This document shows, piece after piece, positions 51,524 through 63,400 of a stretch of DNA of 64,000 nt. Numbering within the stretch: position 1 is the stretch's first letter; every line of letters begins with the position of its first letter. A program made the translations under genes and the position numbers. Under the pieces are notes generated by a model that was not told where the DNA came from, searched no databases, and was given only the letters and a program-made list of their open reading frames with translations. The stretch spans positions 9,988,501 through 10,052,500 of the forward strand of contig OZ038528.1 in NCBI GenBank assembly GCA_964036665.1. The letters are read 5' to 3'. This stretch comes from Gordius sp. MW1 (Eukaryota; Nematomorpha; Gordioida; Gordea; Gordiidae).

Positions 51524-53244
51524 AAAATGCACTATGCGATCATGATTTTAAAGTAATAGTTTTCTGATTCTGATAAATTTTTACTTTTTATCATCGAAAC
51601 CACGTCTGAAAACGACAACTTTCATCGGATGCATATGGTTGAAAGAAAAATATGTGAAAAATTTTGAGGTAAAAATATTTATTTTTTTCCATTCTATGTG
51701 AAAGAGCATGAAAAAATATATAAAAGTAAGCCAATTTGAGAATCCTATTATCCTCGATTGACTTCCGAAAAGAGGTTTTAAGCTGCGAGAACTATCATTT
51801 TGACAAAAGACAATGTTTTATTGTTGCGATTAGTTTGTTGTATCGCAACGTGATGCTTAATTTTTGAAAATGGCTCTATGCGATCATGATTTCAAAGTAA
51901 TAGTTTTCAGATTCTGATAAATTTTTACTTGGGATCATAGAAACCAAGTCTGAAAACGACAACTTTCATCGGATGAATACGGTTCAAAGAAAAATATGTG
52001 AAAAATTTTGAGGTAAAAATATTTATTTTTTTCGATTCTATGTGAAAGAGCATGAAAAAATATATAAAAGTAAGCGAATTTGAGAATCCTATTATCCTCG
52101 ATTGACTTCCGAAAAGAGGTTTTAAGCTGCCAGAACTATTCATTTTGACAAAAGACAATGTTTTATTGTTGCGATTAGTTTGTTGTATCGCAACGTGATG
52201 CTTAATTTTTGAAAATGGCTCTATGCGATCATGATTTCAAAGTAATAGTTTTCAGATTCTGATAAATTTTTACTTGGGATCATAGAAACCAAGTCTGAAA
52301 ACGACAACTTTCATCGGATGAATACGGTTCAAAGAAAAATATGTGAAAAATTTTGAGGTAAAAATATTTATTTTTTTCAATTCTTTGTGAAAGAGCATAA
52401 AAAAATATATAAAAGTAAGCCAATTTGAGAATCCTATTATCCTCGATTTACTTCCGAAAAGAGGTTTTAAGCTGCCAGAACTATTCATTTTGACAAAAGA
52501 CAACGTTTTCTTGTTGCGATTAGTTTGTTGTATCGCAACGTGATGCTTAATTTTTGAAAATGGCTCTATGCGATCATGATATCAAAGTAAGAGTTTACAT
52601 ATTCTGATAAATTTTTACTTGGGATCATAGAAACCACGTCTTAAAACCACAACTTTCATCGGATGAATACGGTTCAAAGAAAAATATGTGAAAAATTTTG
52701 AGGTAAAAATATTTATTATTTTGATTCTATGTGAAAGAGCATGAAAAAATATATAAAAGTAAGCCAATTTGAGAATCCTATTATCCTCGATTGACTTCCG
52801 AAAAGAGGTTTTAAGTTGCGAGAACTATCATTTTGACAAAAGACAACGTTTTATTGATGCGATTAGTTTGTTGTATCGCAACGTGAGTGCTTAATTTTTC
52901 AAAAATGCACTATGCGATCATAATTTTAAAGTAATAGTTTTCTGATTCTGATAAATTTTTACTTTTTATCATCGAAACCACGTCTGAAAACGACAACTTT
53001 CATCGGATGCATACGATTGAAAGAAAAATATGTGAAAAATTTTGAGGTAAAAATATTTATTTTTTTCAATTCTTTGTGAAAGAGCATGAAAAAATATATA
53101 AAAGTAAGCCAATTTGAGAATCCTATTATCCTCGATTGACTTCCGAAAAGAGGTTTTAAGCTGCGAGAACTATCATTTTGACAAAAGACAATGTTTTATT
53201 GTTGCGATTAGTTTGTTGTATCGCAACGTGATGCTTAATTTTTG
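51524..53244 (+). repeat. Mixed units, incomplete ~1378-bp duplication
   Basis: Units start at 51524 (B), 51867, 52212, 52557 and 52902 (B). The 51524/51867 pair resembles 52902/53245 at an offset of 1378. The 51867 and 52212 units share their first halves (aaccaagtctg, gatgaatacgg) but differ in the second (cgattctatg versus caattctttg). Private features include gatgagattag near 51479, gtaagcgaatt near 52072 and tttattattttgattc near 52712. Confidence 0.75.
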
Positions 53245-55304
53245 AAAATGGCTCTATGCGATCATGATTTCAAAGTAATAGTTTTCAGATTCTGATAAAT
53301 TTTTACTTGGGATCATAGAAACCAAGTCTGAAAACGACAACTTTCATCCGATGAATACGGTTCAAAGAAAAATATGTGAAAAATTTTGAGGTAAAAATAT
53401 TTATTTTTTCGATTCTATGTGAAAGAGCATAAAAAAATATATAAAAGTAAGCCAATTTGAGAATCCTATTATCCTCGATTGACTTCCGAAAAGAGGTTTT
53501 AAGTTGCGAGAACTATCATTTTGACAAAAGACAACGTTTTATTGTTGCGATTAGTTTGTTGTATCGCAACGTGATGCTTAATTTTTGAAAAGGGCTCTAT
53601 GCGATCAAGATTTCAAAGTAATAGTTTACAGATTCTGATAAATTTTTACTTGGGATCATAGAAACCACGTCTTAAAACCACAACTTTCATCGGATGAATA
53701 CGGTTCAAAGAAAAATATGTGAAAAATTTTGAGGTAAAAATATTTATTTTTTTCGATTCTATGTGAAAGAGCATGAAAAAATATATAAAAGTAAGCCAAT
53801 TTGAGAATCCTATTATCCTCGATTTACTTCCGAAAAGAGGTTTTAAGCTGCGATAACTATCATTTTGACAAAAGACAATGTTTTATTGTTGCGATTAGTT
53901 TGTTGTATCGCAACGTGATGCTTAATTTTTGAAAATGGCTCTATGCGATCATGATTTCAAAGTAATAGTTTTCAGATTCTGATAAATTTTTACTTGGGAT
54001 CATAGAAACCACGTCTTAAAACCACAACTTTCATCGGATGATAACGGTTCAAAGAAAAATATGTGAAAAATTTTGAGGTAAAAATATTTATTTTTTCGAT
54101 TCTATGTGAAAGAGCATAAAAAAATATATAAAAGTAAGCCAATTTGAGAATCCTATTATCCTCGATTGACTTCCGAAAAGAGGTTTTAAGTTGCGAGAAC
54201 TATCATTTTGACAAAAGACAACGTTTTATTGTTGCGATTAGTTTGTTGTATCGCAACGTGATGCTTAATTTTTGAAAATGGCTCTATGCGATCAAGATTT
54301 CAAAGTAATAGTTTACAGATTCTGATAAATTTCTACTTGGGATCATAGAAACCACGTCTTAAAACCACAACTTTCATCGGATAATAACGGTTCAAAGAAA
54401 AATATGTGAAAAATTTTGAGGTAAAAATATTTATTTTTTTCAATTCTATGTGAAAGAGCATGAAAAAATATATAAAAGTAAGCCAATTTGAGAATCCTAT
54501 TATCCTCGATTGACTTCCGAAAAGAGGTTTTAAGCTGCGAGAACTATCATTTTGACAAAAGCGTTTTATTGTTGCGATTAGTTTGTTGTATCGCAACGTA
54601 AGTGCTTAATTTTTTAAAATGGCTCTATGCGATCATGATTTCAAAGTTTAGGTTTTCAGATTCTGATAAATTTTTACTTGGGATCGTGGAAACCACGTCT
54701 TAAAACCACAACTTTCATCGGATGATAACGGTTCAAAGAAAAATATGTGAAAAATTTAGAGGTAAAAATATTTATTTTTTTCAATTCTTTGTGAAAGAGC
54801 ATGAAAAAATATATAAAAGTAAGCCAATTTGAGAATAGTATTATCCTCGATTGACTTCCGAAAAGAGGTTTTAAGCTGCGAGAACTATCATTTTGACAAA
54901 AGACAATGTTTTATTGTTGCGATTAGTTTGTTGTATCGCAACGTGATGCTTAATTTTTGAAAATGGCTCTATGCGATCATGATTTCAAAGTAATAGTTTT
55001 CAGATTCTGATAAATTTTTACTTGGGATCATAGAAACCACGTCTTAAAACCACAACTTTCATCGGATGATAACGGTTCAAAGAAAAATATGTGAAAAATT
55101 TTGAGGTAAAAATATTTATTTTTTCGATTCTATGTGAAAGAGCATGAAAAAATATATAAAAGTAAGCCAATTTGAGAATCCTATTATCCTCGATTGACTT
55201 CGGAAAAGAGGTTTTAAGTTGCGAGAACTATCATTTTGACAAAAGACAACGTTTTATTGATGCGATTAGTTTGTTGTATCGCAACGTGAGTGCTTAATTT
55301 TTCA
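53245..55304 (+). repeat. Dimer-like A units, ~687-bp period
   Basis: Units start at 53245, 53588, 53932, 54275, 54616 and 54960. The 53588 and 54275 units share the rare gcgatcaagattt. The 53245, 53932 and 54960 units share tatttattttttcgattc with a shortened T run. Private changes include agggctc at the head of 53588, ttctacttggg near 54333, a loss of gacaa before cgtttt near 54561, caaagtttaggtt near 54644, and aatttagagg near 54756. No B unit is present. Confidence 0.78.
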
Positions 55305-57705
55305 AAAATGCACTATGCGATCATGATTTTAAAGTAATAGTTTTCTGATTCTGATAAATTTTTACTTTTTATCATCGAAACCACGTCTGAAAACGACAAC
55401 TTTCATCGGATGCATACGGTTGAAAGAAAAATATGTGAAAAATTTTGAGGTAAAAATATTTATTTTTTTCCATTCTATGTGAAAGAGCATGAAAAAATAT
55501 ATAAAAGTAAGCCAATTTGAGAATCCTATTATCCTCGATTGACCTCCGAAAAGAGGTTTTAAGCTGCCAGAACTATTCATTTTGACAAAAGACAACGTTT
55601 TCTTGTTGCGATTAGTTTGTTGTATCGCAACGTGATGCTTAATTTTGGAAAATGGCTCTATGCGATCATGATTTCAAAGTAATAGTTTTCAGATTCTGAT
55701 AAATTTTTACTTATATCATAGAAACCACGTCTTAAAACCACAACTTTCATCGGATGCATACGGTTGAAAGAAAAATATGTGAAAAATTTTGAGGTAAAAA
55801 TATTTATTTTTTTCGATTCTATGTGAAAGAGCATTTAAAAATATATAAAAGTAAGCCAATTTGAGAATCCTATTATCCTCGATTTACTTCCGAAAAGAGG
55901 TTTTAAGCTGCCAGAACTATTCATTTTGACAAAAAGACAACGTTTTCTTGTTGCGATTAGTTTGTTGTATCGTAACGTGATGCTTAATTTTTGAAAATGG
56001 CTCTATGCGATCATGATTTCAAAGTAATAGTTTTCAGATTCTGATAAATTTTTACTTTTTATCATCGAAACCACGTCTGAAAACGACAACTTTCATCGGA
56101 TGCATACGGTTGAAAGAAAAATATGTGAAAATTTTGAGGTAAAAATATTTATTTTTTTCGATTCTATGTGAAAGAGCATGAAAAAATATATAAAAGTAAG
56201 CCAATTTGAGAATCCTATTATCCTCGATTGACTTCCGAAAAGAGGTTTTAAGCTGCCAGAACTATTCATTTTGACAAAAAACAACGTTTTATTGTTGCGA
56301 TTAGTTTGTTGTATCGCAACGTGAGTGCTTAATTTTTCAAAAATGCACTATGCGATCATGATTTTAAAGTAACAGTTTTCTGATTCTGATAAATTTTTAC
56401 TTTTTATCATCGAAACCACGTCTGAAAACGACAACTTTCATCGGATGCATACGGTTGAAAGAAAAATATGTGAAAAATTTTGAGGTAAAAATATTTATTT
56501 TTTTCGATTCTATGTGAAAGAGCATGAAAAAATATATAAAAGTAAGCCAATTTGAGAATCCTATTATCCTCGATTGACTTCTGAAAAGAGGTTTTAAGCT
56601 GCGAGAACTATCATTTTGACAAAAGACAACGTTTTATTGTTGCGATTAGTTTGTTGTATCGCAACGTGAGTGCTTAATTTTTGAAAATGGCTCCATGCGA
56701 TCATGATTTCAGTAATAGTTTTCAGATTCTGATAAATTTTTACTTGGGATCATGGAAACCACGTCTGAAAACGACAACTTTCATCGGATGCATACGGTTG
56801 AAAGAAAAATATGTGAAAAATTTTGAGGTAAAAAAATATTAATTTTTTTCCATTCTATGTGAAAGAGCATGAAAAAATATATAAAAGTAAGCCAATTTGA
56901 GAATCCTATTATTCTCGATTGACTTTCGAAAAGAGGTTTTAAGCTGCGAGAACTATCATTTTGACAAAAGACAACGTTTTATTGTTGCCATTAGTTTGTT
57001 GTATCGCAACGTGAGTGCTTAATTTTTGAAAATGGCTCTATGCGATCATGATTTCAAAGTAATAGTTTTCAGATTCTGATAAATTTTTACTTGGGATCAT
57101 AGAAACCAAGTCTGAAAACGACAACTTTCATCGGATGAATCCGGTTCAAAGAAAAATATGTGAAAAATTTTGAGGTAAAAATATTTATTTTTTTCGATTC
57201 TATGTGAAAGAGCATGAAAAAACATATAAAAGTAAGCCAATTTGAGAATCCTATTATCCTCGATTGACTTCCGAAAAGAGGTTTTAAGTTGCGAGAACTA
57301 TCATTTTGACAAAAGACAACGTTTTATTGTTGCGATTAGTTTGTTGTATCGCAACGTGAGTGCTTAATGTTTCAAAAATGCACTATGCGATCATGGTAAT
57401 AGTTTTCTGATTTTGATAAATTTTTACTTTTTATCATTGAAACCACGTCTGAAAACGACAACTTTCATCGGATGCATACGGTTGAAAGAAAAATATGTGA
57501 AAAATTTTGAGGTAAAAATATTTTTTTTTTTAATTCTATGTGAAAGAGCATGAAAAAATATATAAAAGTAAGCCAATTTGAGAATCCTATTATCCTCGAT
57601 TTACTTCCGAAAAGAGATTTAAGCTGCCAGAACTATTCATTTTGACAAAAGACAACGTTTTCTTGCGATTAGTTTGTTGTATCGTAACGTGATGCTTAAT
57701 TTTTG
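55305..57705 (+). repeat. Mixed A, B and recombinant units, indel-rich
   Basis: Units start at 55305 (B), 55649, 55994 (A head, B body), 56340 (B), 56684, 57029 and 57375 (B). The 55649-56683 segment is related to 60115-61150 at an offset of 4466 bp, sharing acttatatcatag, gacaaaaagacaacg, gtgaaaattttgagg and caaaaaacaacg. Small indels are more frequent than elsewhere: gatttcagtaatag (56684), aaaaaaatattaa near 56832, and several in the 57375 unit. Confidence 0.8.
57375..57705 (+). repeat. 331-bp degraded B unit
   Basis: Relative to a typical B unit this one lacks eight bases between gatcatg and gtaatag, one in gaaaagagatttaag, one in the T-rich tract and three in cttgcgattag. It also has substitutions such as gattttgata and atcattgaa. 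It is the most indel-rich unit I found and has no close copy in the window, unlike its neighbours. Confidence 0.8.
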
Positions 57706-60459
57706 AAAATGGCTCTATGCGATCATGATTTCAAAGTAATAGTTTTCAGATTCTGATAAATTTTTACTTGGGATCGTGGAAACCACGTTTGAAAACGACA
57801 ACTTTCATCGGAGGCATACGGTTGAAAAAAAAATATGTGAAAAATTTTGAGGTAAAAATATTTATTTTTTTCGATTCTATGTGAAAGAGCATGAAAAAAT
57901 ATATAAAAGTAAGCCAATTTGAGAATCCTATTATACTCGATTGACTTCGGAAAAGAGGTTTTAAGCTGCGAGAACTATCTTTTTGACAAAAGACAACGTT
58001 TTATTGTTGCGATTAGTTTGTTGTATCGCAACGTGATGCTTAATTTTTGAAAATGGCTCTATGCGATCATGATTTCAAAGTAATAGTTTACAGATTCTGA
58101 TAAATTTTTACTTATATCATAGAAACCACGTCTGAAAACCACCACTTTCATCGGATGAATACGGTTCAAAGAAAAATATGTGAAAATTTTTGAGGTAAAA
58201 ATATTTATTTTTTTCAATTCTATGTGAAAGAGCATAAAAAAATATGTAAAAGTAAGCCAATTTGAGAATCCTATTATCCTCGATTGACTTCCGAAAAGAG
58301 GTTTCAAGTTGCGAGAACTATCATTTTGACAAAAGACAACGTTTTATTGTTGCGATAAGTTTGTTGTATCGCAACGTGAGTGCTTAATTTTTCAAAAATG
58401 CACTATGCGATCATGATTTTAAAGTAAAAGTTTTCTGATTCTGATAAATTTTTACTTTTTATCATCGAAACCACGTCTGAAAACGACAACTTTCATCGGA
58501 TGCATACGGTTGAAAGAAAAATATGTCAAAAATTTTGAGGTAAAAATATTTATTTTTTTCGATTCTATGTGAAAGAGCATAAAAAAATATATAAAAGTAA
58601 GCCAATTTGAGAATCCTATTATCCTCGATTGACTTCCGAAAAGAGGTTTTAAGCTGCGAGAACTATCTTTTTGACAAAAGACAACGTTTTATTGTTGCGA
58701 TTAGTTTGTTGTATCGCAACGTGATGCTTAATTTTTGAAAATGGCTCTATGCGATCATGATTTCAAAGTAATAGTTAACAGATTCTGATAAATTTTTACT
58801 TATATCATAGAAACCACGTCTTAAAACCACAACTTTCATCGGATGCATACGGTTGAAAGAAAAATATGTGAAAAATTTTGAGGTAAATATATTTATTTTT
58901 TTCGATTCTATGTGAAAGAGCATAAAAAAATATATAAAAGTAAGCCAATTTGAGAATCCTATTATCCTCGATTTACTTCCGAAAAGAGGTTTTAAGCTGC
59001 CAGAACTATTCATTTTGACAAAAAGACAACGTTTTCTTGTTGCGATTAGTTTGTTGTATCGTAACGTGATGCTTAATTTTTGAAAATGGCTCTATGCGAT
59101 CATGATTTCAAAGTAATAGTTTTCAGATTCTGATAAATTTTTACTTGGGATCGTGGAAACCACGTTTGAAAACGACAACTTTCATCGGAGGCATACGGTT
59201 GAAAGAAAAATATGTGAAAAATTTTGAGGTAAAAATATTTATTTTTTTCGATTCTATGTGAAAGAGCATGAAAAAATATATAAAAGTAAGCCAATTTGAG
59301 AATCCTATTATACTCGATTGACTTCGGAAAAGAGGTTTTAAGCTGCGAGAACTATCTTTTTGACAAAAGACAACGTTTTATTGTTGCGATTAGTTTGTTG
59401 TATCGCAACGTGATGCTTAATTTTTGAAAATGGCTCTATGCGATCATGATTTCAAAGTAATAGTTTACAGATTCTGATAAATTTTTACTTATATCATAGA
59501 AACCACGTCTGAAAACCACCACTTTCATCGGATGAATACGGTTCAAAGAAAAATATGTGAAAAATTTTGAGGTAAAAATATTTATTTTTTTCAATTCTAT
59601 GTGAAAGAGCATAAAAAAATATGTAAAAGTAAGCCAATTTGAGAATCCTATTATCCTCGATTGACTTCCGAAAAGAGGTTTCAAGTTGCGAGAACTATCA
59701 TTTTGACAAAAGATAACGTTTTATTGTTGCGATAAGTTTGTTGTATCGCAACGTGAGTGCTTAATTTTTCAAAAATGCACTATGCGATCATGATTTTAAA
59801 GTAAAAGTTCTCTGATTCTGATAAATTTTTACTTTTTATCATCGAAACCACGTCTGAAAACGACAACTTTCATCGGATGCATACGGTTGAAAGAAAAATA
59901 TGTCAAAAATTTTGAGGTAAAAATATTTATTTTTTTCGATTCTATGTGAAAGAGCATAAAAAAATATATAAAAGTAAGCCAATTTGAGAATCCTATTATC
60001 CTCGATTGACTTCCGAAAAGAGGTTTTAAGCTGCGAGAACTATCTTTTTGACAAAAGACAACGTTTTATTGTTGCGATTAGTTTGTTGTATCGCAACGTG
60101 ATGCTTAATTTTTGAAAATGGCTCTATGCGATCATGATTTCAAAGTAATAGTTAACAGATTCTGATAAATTTTTACTTATATCATAGAAACCACGTCTTA
60201 AAACCACAACTTTCATCGGATGCATACGGTTGAAAGAAAAATATGTGAAAAATTTTGAGGTAAATATATTTATTTTTTTCGATTCTATGTGAAAGAGCAT
60301 AAAAAAATATATAAAAGTAAGCCAATTTGAGAATCCTATTATCCTCGATTTACTTCCGAAAAGAGGTTTTAAGCTGCCAGAACTATTCATTTTGACAAAA
60401 AGACAACGTTTTCTTGTTGCGATTAGTTTGTTGTATCGTAACGTGATGCTTAATTTTTG
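57706..60459 (+). repeat. 4-unit higher-order repeat, 1377-bp period, two copies
   Basis: Units at 57706, 58050, 58395 (B) and 58738 recur at 59083, 59427, 59772 (B) and 60115, all with an exact 1377-bp offset. Shared markers are cggaggcatac, ccacgtttg, ttatactcg, acttatatcatag, accaccactttc, aatatgtaaaag, tttcaagttg, tatgtcaaaaa and aggtaaatatattta. The few differences include gttgaaaaaaaaa near 57822 versus gttgaaagaaaaa, and agttctctg near 59807 versus agttttctg. Confidence 0.93.
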
Positions 60460-63400
60460 AAAATGGCTCTATGCGATCATGATTTCAAAGTAATAGTTCT
60501 CAGATTCTGATAAATTTTTACTTTTTATCATCGAAACCACGTCTGAAAACGACAACTTTCATCGGATGCATACGGTTGAAAGAAAAATATGTGAAAATTT
60601 TGAGGTAAAAATATTTATTTTTTTCGATTCTATGTGAAAGAGCATGAAAAAATATATAAAAGTAAGCCAATTTGAGAATCCTATTATCCTCGATTGACTT
60701 CCGAAAAGAGGTTTTAAGCTGCCAGAACTATTCATTTTGACAAAAAACAACGTTTTATTGTTGCGATTAGTTTGTTGTATCGCAACGTGAGTGCTTAATT
60801 TTTCAAAAATGCACTATGCGATCATGATTTTAAAGTAATAGTTTTCTGATTCTGATAAATTTTTACTTTTTATCATCGAAACCACGTCTGAAAATTACAA
60901 CTTTCATCGGATGCATACGGTTGAAAGAAAAATATGTGAAAAATTTTGAGGTAAAAATATTTATTTTTTTCGATTTTATGTGAAAGAGCATGAAAAAATA
61001 TATAAAAGTAAGCCAATTTGAGAATCCTATTATCCTCGATTGACTTCCGAAAAGAGGTTTTAAGTTGCGAGAACTATCATTTTGACAAAAGACAACGTTT
61101 TATTATTGCGATTAGTTTGTTGTATCGCAACGTGAGTGCTTAATTTTTCAAAAATGCATTAGATCATGATTTTAAAGTAATAGTTTTCTGATTCTGATAA
61201 ATTTTTACTTTTTATCATCGAAACCACATCTGAAAAAGACAACTTTCATCGGATGCATACGGTTGAAAGAAAAATATGTGAAAAATTTTGAGGTAAAAAT
61301 ATTAATTTTTTTCGATTCTATGTGAAAGAGCATGAAAAAATATATAAAAGTAAGCAAATTTGAGAATCCTATTATCCTCGATTGACTTCGGAAAAGAGGT
61401 TTTAAGCTGCGAGAACTATCTTTTTGACAAAAGACAACGTTTTCTTGTTGCGATTAGTTTGTTGTATCGCAACGTGATGCTTAGTTTTTGAAAATGGCTC
61501 TATGCGATCATGATTTCAAAGTAATAGTTTACAGATTCTGATAAATTTTTATTTATATCATAGAAACAACGTCTTAAAACCACAACGTTCATCGGATGCA
61601 TACGGTTGAAAGAAAAATATGTGAAAAATTTTGAGGTAAAAATATTTATTTTTTTCCATTCTATGTGAAAGAGCATGAAAAAATATATAAAAGTAAGCCA
61701 ATTTGAGAATCCTATTATCCTCGATTGACTTTCGAAAAGTGGTTTTAAGCTGCGAGAACTATCATTTTGACAAAAGACAACGTTTTATTGTTGCGATTGT
61801 TGCATCGTAACGTGATGCTTAATTTTTGAAAATGGCTCTATGCGATCATGATATCAAAGTAATAGTTTTCAGATTCTGATAACTTTTTACTTGGGATCAT
61901 AGAAACCAAGACTGAAAACGACAACTTTCATCGGATGAATACGGTTCAAAGAAAAATATGTGAAAAATTTTGAGGTAAAAATATTTATTTTTTTCGATTC
62001 TATGTGAAAGAGCATGAAAAAATATATAAAAGTAAGCCAATTTGAGAATCCTATTATCCTCGATTGACTTCCGAAAAGAGGTTTTAAGCTGCGAGAACTA
62101 TCATTTTGACAAAAGACAACGTTTTATTGTTGCGATTAGTTTGTTGTATCGCAATGTGAGTGCTTAATTTTTTAAAATGGCTCCATGCGATCATGATTTC
62201 AGTAATAGTTTTCAGATTCTGATAAATTTTTACTTTTTATCATCGAAACCACGTCTGAAAACGACAACTTTCATCGGATGCATACGGTTGAAAGAAAAAT
62301 ATGTGAAAAATTTTGAGGTAAAAATATTTATTTTTTTCGATTTTATGTGAAAGAGCATGAAAAAATATATAAAAGTAAGCCAATTTGAGAATCCTATTAT
62401 CCTCGATTTACTTCCGAAAAGAGGTTTTAAGCTGCCAGAACTATTCATTTTGACAAAAAGACAACGTTTTCTTGTTGCGATTAGTTTGTTGTATCGTAAC
62501 GTGATGCTTAATTTTTGAAAATGGCTCTATGCGATCATGATTTCAAAGTAATAGTTCTCAGATTCTGATAAATTTTTACTTTTTATCATCGAAACCACGT
62601 CTGAAAACGACAACTTTCATCGGATGCATACGGTTGAAAGAAAAATATGTGAAAATTTTGAGGTAAAAATATTTATTTTTTTCGATTCTATGTGAAAGAG
62701 CATGAAAAAATATATAAAAGTAAGCCAATTTGAGAATCCTATTATCCTCGATTGACTTCCGAAAAGAGGTTTTAAGCTGCCAGAACTATTCATTTTGACA
62801 AAAAACAACGTTTTATTGTTGCGATTAGTTTGTTGTATCGCAACGTGAGTGCTTAATTTTTCAAAAATGCACTATGCGATCATGATTTTAAAGTAATAGT
62901 TTTCTGATTCTGATAAATTTTTACTTTTTATCATCGAAACCACGTCTGAAAATTACAACTTTCATCGGATGCATACGGTTGAAAGAAAAATATGTGAAAA
63001 ATTTTGAGGTAAAAATATTTATTTTTTTCGATTTTATGTGAAAGAGCATGAAAAAATATATAAAAGTAAGCCAATTTGAGAATCCTATTATCCTCGATTG
63101 ACTTCCGAAAAGAGGTTTTAAGTTGCGAGAACTATCATTTTGACAAAAGACAACGTTTTATTATTGCGATTAGTTTGTTGTATCGCAACGTGAGTGCTTA
63201 ATTTTTCAAAAATGCATTAGATCATGATTTTAAAGTAATAGTTTTCTGATTCTGATAAATTTTTACTTTTTATCATCGAAACCACATCTGAAAAAGACAA
63301 CTTTCATCGGATGCATACGGTTGAAAGAAAAATATGTGAAAAATTTTGAGGTAAAAATATTAATTTTTTTCGATTCTATGTGAAAGAGCATGAAAAAATA

